Shown one piece after another: positions 16,353-25,675 of a stretch of 64,000 nt of DNA. Under the pieces are notes generated by a model, which ran no database searches, had not been told where the DNA came from, and worked only from the letters and a program-made list of their open reading frames with translations. Position numbers and translations under genes: made by a program. How positions within the stretch are numbered: position 1 is the first letter of the stretch; every line of letters begins with the position of its first letter. The DNA comes from Erwinia sp039023475 (GTDB taxonomy: Bacteria > Pseudomonadota > Gammaproteobacteria > Enterobacterales > Enterobacteriaceae). The stretch lies in NCBI RefSeq assembly GCF_039023475.1, contig NZ_JBCHVB010000010.1, forward strand, positions 44,804-108,803, read 5' to 3'.

Positions 16353-19181
16353 ATGGATAAGATCGAAGTACGGGGTGCACGCACCCATAATTTGAAAAAT
16401 ATCAACCTGATCATCCCGCGCGACAAACTGATCGTTGTCACCGGCCTGTCAGGTTCCGGTAAGTCCTCGCTGGCGTTTGATACGCTCTATGCCGAGGGGC
16501 AGCGCCGCTATGTAGAATCGCTTTCTGCCTATGCGCGTCAGTTTCTCTCCCTGATGGAGAAACCGGATGTCGACCATATTGAAGGGCTGTCGCCCGCCAT
16601 TTCGATCGAGCAGAAATCAACCTCACATAACCCGCGATCCACCGTGGGCACCATCACTGAAATTCACGACTACCTTCGCCTGCTGTTTGCCCGCGTGGGC
16701 GAGCCGCGCTGCCCGGATCACGACGTGCCGCTGGCCGCGCAGACCGTCAGCCAGATGGTGGACAACGTGCTGGCGCAGCCTGAAGGCCGTCGTCTGATGC
16801 TGCTGGCCCCCATTGTTAAAGAGCGCAAAGGGGAGCACAGCAAAACGCTGGAGAACCTGGCCGCGCAGGGTTACATCCGCGCCCGTATTGATGGCGAAGT
16901 CTGCGATCTTTCCGATCCGCCAAAGCTGGAACTTCAGAAAAAGCACACCATTGAGGTAGTGATCGATCGCTTTAAGGTGCGTGAGGATCTTAAGCAGCGC
17001 CTGGCCGAATCTTTTGAAACGGCGCTGGAGCTCTCCGGCGGCGTTGCCGTAGTGGCGGATATGGATGATGAAAAGGCGGAAGAGCTGCTCTTCTCCGCTA
17101 ACTTCGCCTGTCCGATTTGCGGCTACAGCATGAGCGAGCTGGAACCGCGTCTGTTTTCGTTTAACAACCCGGCCGGCGCCTGTCCAACCTGCGACGGGCT
17201 GGGCGTGCAGCAATACTTCGATCCCGAACGCGTGGTGCAGAATCCGGAGCTGTCGCTGGCGGGTGGCGCGATCCGCGGCTGGGACCGCCGCAACTTTTAC
17301 TATTTCCAGATGCTGCGCTCGCTGGCTGAGCACCTGAACTTTGATATCGAGGCGCCGTTTGGCTCGCTGGACGAGAAGGCCCAGCAGGTGATCCTGTACG
17401 GCTCCGGCAAAGAGAACATTGAGTTCAAATATATCAACGATCGCGGCGACACCTCGGTGCGTCGTCATCCGTTTGAAGGCGTGCTGCATAATATGGAGCG
17501 CCGCTATAAAGAGACCGAATCTTCTGCGGTGCGCGAAGATCTGGCGAAGTTTATCAGCAACCGCTCCTGCGCCAGCTGTCACGGCACCCGACTGAAGCGC
17601 GAAGCGCGCCATGTCTATGTGGAGAACACCACGCTGCCGACGATTTCCGATATGAGCATCGGCCATGCGATGGAGTTTTTCCAGAACATGAAGCTGAGCG
17701 GGCAGCGCGCCCAGATCGCCGAGAAAGTGCTGAAAGAGATTGGCGATCGCCTGCGTTTTCTGGTTAACGTCGGCCTGAATTATCTTTCTATGTCGCGCTC
17801 TGCCGAGACGCTCTCCGGCGGCGAGGCGCAGCGTATCCGTCTGGCCAGCCAGATTGGTGCCGGGCTGGTTGGCGTGATGTATGTGCTTGATGAACCCTCC
17901 ATTGGCCTCCACCAGCGTGATAACGAGCGCCTGCTGGAAACGCTGGTGCACCTGCGTAACCTGGGCAATACGGTCATCGTGGTGGAGCATGACGAAGATG
18001 CCATCCGCGCTGCCGATCACGTGATCGATATCGGCCCTGGCGCAGGCGTCCACGGCGGCCAGGTAGTGGCCGAAGGCACCGTTGATGACATCATGGCGGT
18101 GAAAGAGTCACTGACCGGCCAGTATCTTAGCGGTAAACGCGGGATCGCCATCCCCGAAGAGCGCGTCAAGGCCGATCCGGAGCGGGTACTGAAGCTCTCC
18201 GGCGCGAAGGGCAACAACCTGAAGGATGTCACGCTGACGCTGCCGGTTGGCCTGTTCAGCTGTATTACCGGCGTGTCCGGTTCAGGGAAATCGACGCTGA
18301 TCAACGATACGCTGTTTCCGATTGCGCAGCGTCAGCTGAACGGCGCCACTATCGCCGAGGCTGCACCCTACCGCGAGATCAGCGGGATGGAACACTTCGA
18401 TAAAGTGATCGATATCGACCAGAGCCCGATTGGCCGTACGCCGCGCTCCAATCCGGCCACCTATACCGGCATCTTTACGCCGGTGCGCGAGCTGTTTGCC
18501 GGCGTGCCGGAATCCCGCACGCGCGGCTACACGCCGGGTCGCTTCAGCTTTAACGTGCGCGGCGGCCGCTGTGAAGCCTGTCAGGGCGATGGCGTTATCA
18601 AGGTGGAAATGCACTTTCTGCCCGATATCTATGTCCCCTGCGATCAGTGCAAGGGCAAACGCTATAACCGCGAAACGCTGGAGATTAAGTACAAGGGCAA
18701 GAGCATCCATGAAGTACTGGAGATGACTATTGAAGAGGCCCGTGAGTTCTTCGATGCCGTTCCGGCGCTGGCGCGCAAGCTGCAAACGCTGATGGATGTG
18801 GGCCTTTCTTACATCCGTCTCGGCCAGTCGGCGACTACCCTCTCCGGCGGCGAGGCGCAGCGCGTTAAGCTGGCCCGTGAACTCTCCAAGCGCGGAACGG
18901 GCCAAACGCTCTATATCCTTGATGAGCCGACCACCGGTCTGCACTTCGCGGATATTGAACAGCTGTTACATGTGCTGCATAAACTGCGCGATCAGGGCAA
19001 CACTATTGTGGTGATTGAGCATAACCTGGACGTGATTAAGACGGCGGACTGGATCGTCGATCTCGGTCCGGAAGGCGGCAGCGGCGGCGGTGAAATTCTG
19101 GTCTCCGGAACGCCGGAAACGGTAGCGAAGTGCAAAGCTTCGCATACGGCCCGCTTTCTTAAGCCATTACTGAAGAAGTAA
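16353..19181 (+). CDS. uvrA: Excinuclease ABC subunit UvrA
   Basis: This 942-residue ABC-type ATPase recognises DNA damage in nucleotide excision repair and loads UvrB. Two nucleotide-binding halves are visible: the first Walker A GLSGSGKSS (about 29-37) with signature LSGGEAQR (about 486), and the second GVSGSGKST (about 638) with LSGGEAQR (about 830). Zinc-finger cysteines occur in CPICGYS ... CPTC (about 252-280) and CEAC ... CDQC (about 738-765). The length is that of the enteric protein. An 11-bp hairpin follows the stop at 19187-19212. Confidence 0.99.
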   Translation: MDKIEVRGARTHNLKNINLIIPRDKLIVVTGLSGSGKSSLAFDTLYAEGQRRYVESLSAYARQFLSLMEKPDVDHIEGLSPAISIEQKSTSHNPRSTVGTITEIHDYLRLLFARVGEPRCPDHDVPLAAQTVSQMVDNVLAQPEGRRLMLLAPIVKERKGEHSKTLENLAAQGYIRARIDGEVCDLSDPPKLELQKKHTIEVVIDRFKVREDLKQRLAESFETALELSGGVAVVADMDDEKAEELLFSANFACPICGYSMSELEPRLFSFNNPAGACPTCDGLGVQQYFDPERVVQNPELSLAGGAIRGWDRRNFYYFQMLRSLAEHLNFDIEAPFGSLDEKAQQVILYGSGKENIEFKYINDRGDTSVRRHPFEGVLHNMERRYKETESSAVREDLAKFISNRSCASCHGTRLKREARHVYVENTTLPTISDMSIGHAMEFFQNMKLSGQRAQIAEKVLKEIGDRLRFLVNVGLNYLSMSRSAETLSGGEAQRIRLASQIGAGLVGVMYVLDEPSIGLHQRDNERLLETLVHLRNLGNTVIVVEHDEDAIRAADHVIDIGPGAGVHGGQVVAEGTVDDIMAVKESLTGQYLSGKRGIAIPEERVKADPERVLKLSGAKGNNLKDVTLTLPVGLFSCITGVSGSGKSTLINDTLFPIAQRQLNGATIAEAAPYREISGMEHFDKVIDIDQSPIGRTPRSNPATYTGIFTPVRELFAGVPESRTRGYTPGRFSFNVRGGRCEACQGDGVIKVEMHFLPDIYVPCDQCKGKRYNRETLEIKYKGKSIHEVLEMTIEEAREFFDAVPALARKLQTLMDVGLSYIRLGQSATTLSGGEAQRVKLARELSKRGTGQTLYILDEPTTGLHFADIEQLLHVLHKLRDQGNTIVVIEHNLDVIKTADWIVDLGPEGGSGGGEILVSGTPETVAKCKASHTARFLKPLLKK

Positions 19182-19186
19182 CCTGC

Positions 19187-19212
19187 ACCGGGGCGAAGCC
19201 ATTCGTCCCGGT
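19187..19212 (+). terminator. Possible uvrA terminator hairpin
   Basis: ACCGGGGCGAA and TTCGTCCCGGT form an 11-bp stem (one G-T pair) around the loop GCCA, six bases after the uvrA stop. Only a weak T-rich tail follows. Confidence 0.5.
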
Positions 19213-19353
19213 TATTACCCACTTCCCGCTGTTCTTGCAGGATCAGGCAAGATTTAAACAGATTCTGGCCTACATAGTTGCCGCCGTCCCCCTTATTCTT
19301 AACGCTCCGTTTTTCTCGTGAGATTTACTTTCCTTTCAATAGCTGGAGATACC

Positions 19354-20406
19354 ATGAATATTACGCACGCCTATGCCGCTCAGGATGCCAACGCAAAACT
19401 GGCGCCTTTTGAGTATCAGCCGCGCGAACTGCGTGACCACGATGTCCAGATTGAAGTTATGTACTGCGGCGTTTGCCATTCCGACCTTCACCAGGCCCGC
19501 AACGAGTGGAAAAACACCATTTTCCCGGTCGTACCCGGCCATGAAATCGTCGGCCGCGTCACTGCTGTCGGCGGTCATACGCAGAAATATAAAGTCGGTG
19601 ATTTAGTCGGTGTGGGCTGTATGGTCGACTCCTGCCGTACCTGTGACAGCTGTAAGGAAGACCTGGAGCAGTATTGTGAAAACGGGTTTACCGGTACCTA
19701 TAACGGTGAAGATCGCCTGACCGGCGACATCACCTACGGCGGCTATGCCACCCAAGTCGTGGTTAATGAAGATTTCGTCCTCCGTATTCCGGAGAATCTT
19801 GACCCGGCGGGTGCCGCGCCGCTGCTCTGCGCCGGTATCACCACCTATTCACCCCTGCACCACTGGAACGTCGGTCCCGGCAAAAAAGTGGGCATCGTAG
19901 GCCTGGGTGGCCTGGGGCATATGGGCGTTAAAATTGCTCATGCGATGGGCGCGCATGTGGTGCTGTTCACCACCTCGCCTTCCAAAGTGGAAGACGGCAA
20001 GCGTCTCGGCGCTGACGAAGTGGTGATTTCAAAAGATCCGGAGCAGATGGCCGCTCACGCTAACAGCTTCGATTTTATCCTCAATACCGTGGCGGCACAG
20101 CACGACCTGAATCCTTTTCTTACCCTGCTGCGCCGTGACGGCAACATGACGCTGGTCGGCGTACCGGAACATGACCATCCGTCACCGCAGGTGCTTAACC
20201 TGATCTTTAAACGCCGCTCGCTGGCAGGCTCCCTGATCGGCGGCATTAAAGAAACCCAGGATATGCTCGATTTCTGCGGCAAGCACAACATCACGTCCGA
20301 TATTGAAATGATCAAAATGGATGAGATTAACGACGCTTACGAGCGCATGCTGAAGAGCGACGTGAAATACCGCTTTGTGATTGATATTGATACGCTGCGC
20401 GGCTAA
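19354..20406 (+). CDS. NAD(P)-dependent zinc alcohol dehydrogenase (YahK-like)
   Basis: The product is a 350-residue medium-chain dehydrogenase. It has the catalytic zinc site CGVCHSDLH (about 37-45) with GHEIVGRV (about 64-71), the structural zinc cysteines CxxCxxC-x7-C (CRTCDSCKEDLEQYC) and the Rossmann loop GLGGLGHMGVK (about 182-192). It closely resembles E. coli YahK, a broad aldehyde reductase preferring NADPH, including VMYCGVCHSDLHQ and the end DVKYRFVID. The ATG at 19354 is chosen because GGAG lies eight bases before it. K-12 has no such gene between uvrA and yjbR. Confidence 0.92.
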   Translation: MNITHAYAAQDANAKLAPFEYQPRELRDHDVQIEVMYCGVCHSDLHQARNEWKNTIFPVVPGHEIVGRVTAVGGHTQKYKVGDLVGVGCMVDSCRTCDSCKEDLEQYCENGFTGTYNGEDRLTGDITYGGYATQVVVNEDFVLRIPENLDPAGAAPLLCAGITTYSPLHHWNVGPGKKVGIVGLGGLGHMGVKIAHAMGAHVVLFTTSPSKVEDGKRLGADEVVISKDPEQMAAHANSFDFILNTVAAQHDLNPFLTLLRRDGNMTLVGVPEHDHPSPQVLNLIFKRRSLAGSLIGGIKETQDMLDFCGKHNITSDIEMIKMDEINDAYERMLKSDVKYRFVIDIDTLRG

Positions 20407-20483
20407 GCGTTAGCGGCAATGAACAGACAGCGAAGGCGGAAGCGATTCTGCCTTTGCTGCCTTCCACTGCTCTCAGGCCTGAG

Positions 20484-20816
20484 TCAGTGTGCCGTTTTGG
20501 TATTCAGCGCCTGCTGCCAGGAGGCATCGACCAGATAGTAGATCTGGGAATCCTTTAGCGAACCATCAAGCAGCAGCGTGCTCCAGTGTGATTTATTGAG
20601 ATGTTCGCTCGGCACCACGTCTTTATGCTCTTCGCGCAGGAGATCGGCCAGCGCCGGCGTGGTTTTTAAGGCGACGGCGGGCCGTCCATCCACGTAGTGC
20701 AACAGCGCAAACAGTACATCATCGATTTTGACCTGGGTGCCCTTCCAGTCGCTGTGCACGCTCTGTTCAGCGCCCGGTTTATTCATACAGTAAGAAAGAA
20801 GATCCGATACGTTCAT
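20484..20816 (-). CDS. yjbR: MmcQ/YjbR family protein
   Basis: This 110-residue protein resembles E. coli YjbR, sharing the start (DLLSYCMNKPGAEQSVHSDWKG), the central PAVALKTTP and the HLNKSHWST...DSQIYYLVDASWQQA segments. It has the CyaY-like fold of the MmcQ/YjbR family. DNA binding has been proposed, but the cellular role is unsettled. It is somewhat shorter at the C-terminus than the K-12 protein. It lies next to yjbQ and uvrA as in E. coli. Confidence 0.93.
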   Translation of the reverse strand: MNVSDLLSYCMNKPGAEQSVHSDWKGTQVKIDDVLFALLHYVDGRPAVALKTTPALADLLREEHKDVVPSEHLNKSHWSTLLLDGSLKDSQIYYLVDASWQQALNTKTAH

Positions 20817-20912
20817 TATTTACACCTTGTAGCCTGTAACAATGAGTGATTATAGGCGATATTCGCAGGCTCCTGCGGCGACCAGCCTGACGTAGCGGAA
20901 AATCCTGGCGGG

Positions 20913-21329
20913 TTACTCTCCCTGAAGCGTGGCGACAATCCGCCTGGCGCCGCCCTGTATGCGGTGTTCTCCCAGCCAGATCCCCTGCCATGTACCCAGC
21001 ATCAGCTGCCCACGGTTTACCGGTAGCAGCAGCGATACCCCCAGTAGAGACGATTTAACGTGGGCCGGCATATCGTCCGCGCCTTCATAATCATGCTCCC
21101 AGGCGGCCTCCTCAGGCACCGTGCGCAGAAAATGTTTTTCCATATCGCTGCGCACCGTCGGATCGCAATTTTCGTTCAGCGTCAGTGAGGCGGATGTGTG
21201 TTGCAGCAGCAGGTGAAGCTGACCAACCTGGACATCGCTTAAGCGTCTCAGCTCCTCCAGAATCTCGTCGGTGACAAGATGAAATCCGCGCGGCTTCGCG
21301 CTTAATGTGATTGTCTGCTGATACCACAT
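20913..21329 (-). CDS. yjbQ: YjbQ family protein (secondary thiamine-phosphate synthase type)
   Basis: The product is 138 residues and collinear with E. coli YjbQ (UPF0047). Conserved HTSASLTLNENCDP (about 46-59) and DMEKHFLRTVP carry the residues of the proposed active site, and the protein ends GEHRIQGGARRIVATLQGE. Family members show weak thiamine-phosphate synthase activity; the physiological role is unclear. AAGGAGC lies before the ATG. The aphA gene that adjoins yjbQ in E. coli is absent. Confidence 0.93.
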   Translation of the reverse strand: MWYQQTITLSAKPRGFHLVTDEILEELRRLSDVQVGQLHLLLQHTSASLTLNENCDPTVRSDMEKHFLRTVPEEAAWEHDYEGADDMPAHVKSSLLGVSLLLPVNRGQLMLGTWQGIWLGEHRIQGGARRIVATLQGE

Positions 21330-21419
21330 AGGCTGCTCCTTGATGAAATCGGTTATTGGCGGCGTTCTTGCTGAGCCTTTAAGTGTGCAGTATGGCGCGA
21401 AAAGGTAAACACTGGAGGG

Positions 21420-21452
21420 AAAAAAGATCTGGCCGGTGCGTTATCCGGCCAG
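21420..21452 (-). terminator. tyrB terminator
   Basis: On the minus strand CTGGCCGG, an eight-base loop and CCGGCCAG are followed by ATCTTTTTT. It begins 7 bp after the tyrB stop. Confidence 0.85.
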
Positions 21453-21458
21453 TGATGC

Positions 21459-22652
21459 TCAGATTACCGCTGCGAAGGCGGTTGCCACTTGCTGAACATT
21501 ATTGCTGTTCAGCCCGGCAACGCACATGCGGCCGCTGGCGATCAGGTAGATGCCAAATTCATTGCGCAGGCGATCGACCTGCGCTTCACTCAGTCCGGTA
21601 TAGCTGAACATGCCGCGCTGCTTAAGCAGATAGTCAAAGTTCTTACCCGGTACGGCTGTGGTCAGTACCTCCACCAGCGCCTGGCGCATCTCCTGGATAC
21701 GCAGACGCATCGCTTCCACTTCCGCCAGCCAGCTCGCTTTCAGATCGGCATCGTTCAGCACGCAGGAGACCAGCTGCGCACCGAAGCTCGGCGGGCTGGA
21801 GTAGTTGCGGCGTACGGTTGCCTTAAGCTGACCCAGCACGCGGGCGGCTTCATCAGCGTCGTCACACACCACGGAAAGACCGCCGATACGCTCGCCATAG
21901 AGAGAGAAGATCTTAGAGAATGAGTTGCTCACCAGGGCTGGCAGTCCCGCCGTCGTAATGGCGCGGATAGCGTAAGCATCCTCCTCCATACCGGCACCAA
22001 AGCCCTGATAGGCGATGTCGAGGAATGGAATAAGGCTACGCGCCTTCAGGACTTCAGTGACCGCGTCCCACTGCGCGTTGGTCAGATCGGCCCCGGTTGG
22101 GTTATGGCAGCAGGGATGCAACAGCACGATGCTTTGCGCCGGCAGCGTTTTCAGGCTGGCAATCAGCTCATCAAATTTTACGCCATTGGTTTTTTCATCA
22201 TACCAGGGATAGGTATGCACGTTAAAACCCGCGCCCGAGAAGATAGCGACATGGTTGTCCCAGGTAGGATCGCTGACCCAGACCTCAGACTGTGGAAAAT
22301 AGGTTTTCAGAAAGTCTGCGCCCACTTTCAGCGCGCCTGAGCCGCCCAGCGTCTGGATAGTGGCAATGCGTCCGGCTTTCAGCGCAGGGTGATCCTGGCC
22401 AAACAGCAGCGGCGCAATGGCGTTACGGTAAGGCGGCAGGCCCTCCATCGGCAGATACAGCGAAGCGCCGTGCGGCTGATTATTGAGGCGCGCCTCTGCT
22501 TCGGCCACCGCCTTCAGCTGAGGGATCGTACCCTGTGCGTCGTAATATAACCCGATGCTCAGATTCACCTTTTGCGGTCGCGTGTCCTGTTTGTACGTCT
22601 CCATCAGGGAGAGAATTGGATCGCCGGCGTAGGCATCAACGTTTTGAAACAC
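21459..22652 (-). CDS. tyrB: Aromatic amino acid aminotransferase TyrB
   Basis: This PLP enzyme makes tyrosine, phenylalanine and leucine from their keto acids with glutamate. The PLP lysine is in SNSFSKIFSLYGER, and HPCCHNPTGADL and the C-terminal FGIYLIASGRMCVAGLN are characteristic. The longest frame begins at ATG 22667, but the GTG at 22652 is preferred. It has GGAG nine bases upstream, yields 397 residues like E. coli TyrB, and starts VFQNVDAYAGDP, matching MFQKVDAYAGDP. No TyrR box was recognised before it. It follows a yitT-like gene by 81 bp. Confidence 0.96.
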   Translation of the reverse strand: MFQNVDAYAGDPILSLMETYKQDTRPQKVNLSIGLYYDAQGTIPQLKAVAEAEARLNNQPHGASLYLPMEGLPPYRNAIAPLLFGQDHPALKAGRIATIQTLGGSGALKVGADFLKTYFPQSEVWVSDPTWDNHVAIFSGAGFNVHTYPWYDEKTNGVKFDELIASLKTLPAQSIVLLHPCCHNPTGADLTNAQWDAVTEVLKARSLIPFLDIAYQGFGAGMEEDAYAIRAITTAGLPALVSNSFSKIFSLYGERIGGLSVVCDDADEAARVLGQLKATVRRNYSSPPSFGAQLVSCVLNDADLKASWLAEVEAMRLRIQEMRQALVEVLTTAVPGKNFDYLLKQRGMFSYTGLSEAQVDRLRNEFGIYLIASGRMCVAGLNSNNVQQVATAFAAVI

Positions 22653-22733
22653 GGTGCAGATCTCCATAAATTGAGTTAAGGCAGGCGGGCGTTGTCGTGA
22701 TAACAGCGCTTTTCGTTACGGCTGACTAACGGT

Positions 22734-23348
22734 TCAGACTTCATACCGGCCGGGCCGGTGGTTCATGGCGATGATCAGATTAAGAATCAGCGCGCCGGCA
22801 ACAGACGCCACCAACATTGGCAGCGGCACCACGAACAGTGAGGCAAGCACCACGCAGGTATCCACGCCCATTTGCAGCTTCCCGGCACGAATACCGTACC
22901 GATCCTGTAGCCATAACGCCAGAATATTCACGCCTCCCAAACTCGCCTTATGGCGAAACAGGACAATAAACCCGATGCCCATGATCACATTGCCAAACAG
23001 GGTGGCGTAAAAAGGATCGAGAGCGGAGAAATGAATAAAAAGCGTGTGCATCTGGGAAAAGAGCGATACCAGCCCCACCGCAGCAAAGGTTTTCAGGGTA
23101 AAAGCCCACCCCATGCGTTTTACGGCCAGCCAGTAGAAAGGAATATTGATCGCGAAGAAAGCGATACCGAACGAGGTATGACTCAGATAGCTGATAAGAA
23201 AGGCGATGCCAGCGGTGCTGCCGGTTAAAGCGCCCGCCGTTTTCAGCAGGGTAACGCCAAAGGAGACCAGCAGCGTACCAAACAGGAGGGCGAGCAGATC
23301 CTCAAGCAGCGTATGGGGGGTTCTGACGGGATGAATGACGTTGTCCAT
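22734..23348 (-). CDS. YitT family membrane protein
   Basis: The product is about 204 residues from the ATG at 23348 (the frame extends 17 codons further upstream). It has five to six membrane segments and the family-typical GALTGSTAGIAFLISYL and LGGVNILALWLQDRYG, in which G(S/G)..G repeats line the helices. YitT/DUF161 proteins have no established function; some lie near transport or cysteine genes. It sits between an Lrp-type regulator and tyrB, where E. coli has alr, and may be controlled by that regulator. The ribosome binding site is weak, so the start is uncertain. Confidence 0.82.
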   Translation of the reverse strand: MDNVIHPVRTPHTLLEDLLALLFGTLLVSFGVTLLKTAGALTGSTAGIAFLISYLSHTSFGIAFFAINIPFYWLAVKRMGWAFTLKTFAAVGLVSLFSQMHTLFIHFSALDPFYATLFGNVIMGIGFIVLFRHKASLGGVNILALWLQDRYGIRAGKLQMGVDTCVVLASLFVVPLPMLVASVAGALILNLIIAMNHRPGRYEV

Positions 23349-23587
23349 GCGGCGGAAATCTCTGAGAAATAATCCCTTATCCAGCAAGAACTGCACCAAT
23401 CTGCACGTTTAAGCAGGCAGTCAGGGGTTCAGAAATCTAACCTGTTGAATAATTTACGCTTTTAAACCGCCTCCTGCGCGTATTGCGTGCAGCTACCGGC
23501 CAGCACATGCACAAAACACGCTTATCAGACCTGCTGGATGCACAGCGCGTCGCGCCACGCACCACCATGATGCAGCAGCGCACAATT

Positions 23588-24055
23588 TTAGTGCACCGGC
23601 GCCATGATGCCGTTCTCTTTCAGGCGATCCAGCACAACAGAGGTTTTAACGTGGGAGACGCTTTTATGCCCGGCCACCAGTTGACTAATCAGGGCGCTCA
23701 GGCTGGAGAGATCGGACACGGCCACCTTCAGGAGATAGTCGGCATCGCCTGTAGTTTTATAGGCGTCAACGATACCGGATTCTTCTGCCACCATGCGGTG
23801 GAAGCTCTCAACATAATCCGGGGTATGGCTGATCAGGCGGACTTCAATCAGTCCTATCATGCCGAGCCCGACAGCATTGGCGGAAAGCCGGGCGTGGTAG
23901 CCCAGAATGAGTCCGGCCTGCTCCAGGCTGATGCGCCGCCGCGAGCACTGGGAGGCGGAAAGCCCAACGAGGTCGCTCAGCTCCTGATTGGTGAGGCGGC
24001 CATTTGTTTCGAGTAAAGTCAGTATCTTAAGGTCGTAGTCATCAATCTGAGTCAT
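23588..24055 (-). CDS. Lrp/AsnC family transcriptional regulator
   Basis: This 155-residue protein has the N-terminal helix-turn-helix (DDYDLKILTLLETNGRLTNQELSDLVGLSASQCSRRR, in parts about 5-41) and the C-terminal RAM effector domain (about 65-145) with GDADYLLKVAV at 102-112. Lrp/AsnC proteins sense amino acids and usually control a neighbouring transporter or enzyme. Here the downstream yitT-like gene (239 bp away, same strand) is the obvious candidate target. It is not the global Lrp, from which it differs clearly in sequence. Confidence 0.9.
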   Translation of the reverse strand: MTQIDDYDLKILTLLETNGRLTNQELSDLVGLSASQCSRRRISLEQAGLILGYHARLSANAVGLGMIGLIEVRLISHTPDYVESFHRMVAEESGIVDAYKTTGDADYLLKVAVSDLSSLSALISQLVAGHKSVSHVKTSVVLDRLKENGIMAPVH

Positions 24056-24160
24056 TATCGTTCCGGGTGGCTAATCATTAGGCTACCCGGACAGATAACC
24101 GCATTATTCGCCTTCTTGTCCAATACTATTTGGCGATGACAAAAAGAGAACCGGCGGGAA

Positions 24161-25573
24161 TTATTCGTCGTCGTACTGCGGGCCGGCGTAATTATCAAAG
24201 CGGGACCACTGGCCGTTGAAGGTCAGCCGCACCGTCCCGATCGGACCATTACGCTGCTTGCCAAGAATAATTTCAGCAATGCCTTTCATGTCGCTGTTCT
24301 CGTGATAGACCTCGTCACGGTAGATAAACATGATCAGGTCGGCATCCTGCTCGATGGAGCCGGACTCACGCAGATCCGAGTTAACGGGCCGCTTGTCGGC
24401 ACGCTGCTCCAGGGAGCGGTTCAGCTGCGACAGCGCCACGACCGGCACCTGAAGCTCCTTCGCCAGCGCCTTCAGCGAGCGGGAGATTTCGGCAATTTCC
24501 AGCGTACGGTTGTCCGACAGCGCCGGTACGCGCATCAGCTGGAGGTAGTCGATCATAATCATGCTCAGGCCGCCATGCTCACGGAAGACCCGTCGTGCGC
24601 GGGAGCGAACTTCCGTCGGCGTCAGGCCGGAGGAATCATCAATAAACATGTTTTTCTTCTCCAGCAGAATGCCCATCGTGCTGGAGATACGCGCCCAGTC
24701 CTCATCATCAAGCTGGCCGGTACGAATCCGTGTCTGATCGACGCGGGAAAGCGAAGCGAGCATACGCATCATGATCTGCTCGCCGGGCATCTCCAGGCTG
24801 AAGATCAATACCGGTTTATCCTGGGTCATGGCGGCGTTTTCGCAGAGGTTCATCGCGAAGGTGGTTTTACCCATCGACGGACGTGCCGCCACGATAATCA
24901 GATCTGAGCGCTGCAGGCCGGCGGTCTTCTTATTCAGATCCTGATAGCCGGTGTCCACGCCCGTGACGCCGTCGTGCGGCGTCTGATAAAGCGATTCAAT
25001 ACGGGAGATGGTCGCCTCAAGGATCTGATCAACGCTTTTCGGCCCCTCATCCTTGTTCGCACGGTTTTCCGCGATCTGAAATACGCGGGATTCCGCCAGA
25101 TCGAGCAGATCCTCGCTGCTTCTTCCCTGAGGATCGTAACCGGCATCGGCAATCTCGTTCGCCACGGCGATCATTTCGCGCACGACCGCCCTTTCGCGGA
25201 CGATATCGGCATAGGCGCTGATGTTGGCGGCGCTCGGCGTGTTTTTCGACAGTTCCGCCAGATAGGCGAAGCCGCCTACCATGCTCAGCTCGCCTTTGGT
25301 TTCCAGCGACTCGGAGAGGGTGATCAGATCGATAGGCTTGCTCTGCTCCAGCAGACGCTGCATTTCACCGAAAATCATCCGGTGCGGCCGGCTGAAGAAG
25401 TCCTTGGCGACCACGCGCTCGGAAACGTTATCCCAGCGTTCATTGTCCAGCATCAACCCGCCCAACACGGACTGCTCCGCTTCCAGAGAATGCGGGGGCA
25501 ACTTCAGCCCTTCCATTTGCCGATCGCGCGGCTCACGGTTATCAGCGGATTTGTTGGTGGGTTTATTTCCTGC
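24161..25573 (-). CDS. dnaB: Replicative DNA helicase DnaB
   Basis: The product is 470 residues (471 in E. coli). The N-terminal primase-interacting domain starts around LKLPPHSLEAEQSVLGGLML. The RecA-like C-terminal domain has Walker A ARPSMGKTT (about 227-235), Walker B IMIDYLQLM and the DnaB loop SQLNRSLEQR ... RPVNSDLRESGSIEQDAD. It unwinds DNA ahead of the replisome as a hexamer. The frame is open 14 codons upstream, but MAGNKP at 25573 is the enteric start. It is divergent from qorA with 102 bp between starts. No intein is present. Confidence 0.99.
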   Translation of the reverse strand, partial: AGNKPTNKSADNREPRDRQMEGLKLPPHSLEAEQSVLGGLMLDNERWDNVSERVVAKDFFSRPHRMIFGEMQRLLEQSKPIDLITLSESLETKGELSMVGGFAYLAELSKNTPSAANISAYADIVRERAVVREMIAVANEIADAGYDPQGRSSEDLLDLAESRVFQIAENRANKDEGPKSVDQILEATISRIESLYQTPHDGVTGVDTGYQDLNKKTAGLQRSDLIIVAARPSMGKTTFAMNLCENAAMTQDKPVLIFSLEMPGEQIMMRMLASLSRVDQTRIRTGQLDDEDWARISSTMGILLEKKNMFIDDSSGLTPTEVRSRARRVFREHGGLSMIMIDYLQLMRVPALSDNRTLEIAEISRSLKALAKELQVPVVALSQLNRSLEQRADKRPVNSDLRESGSIEQDADLIMFIYRDEVYHENSDMKGIAEIILGKQRNGPIGTVRLTFNGQWSRFDNYAGPQYDDE

Positions 25574-25675
25574 CATAGTGATGCAATACCAAAAAACGGA
25601 GTGGGGGACGCGCAAGTATACCCGTTTGACACCCTGTCGTCCTCTCTCAATGACGCTGAATCAACAGGAGTGACC

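Noticed and set aside
16623..18053. 476-codon minus-strand frame inside uvrA
   Set aside because: It is the complement of a highly codon-biased gene. The predicted protein is His/Ala/Arg-rich without motifs, as is typical of antisense shadows.
24974..25675. Long plus-strand frame continuous with qorA
   Set aside because: It is antisense to dnaB and continuous with qorA only because stops are rare in that frame. A strong ribosome binding site and the family start place QorA at 25676.
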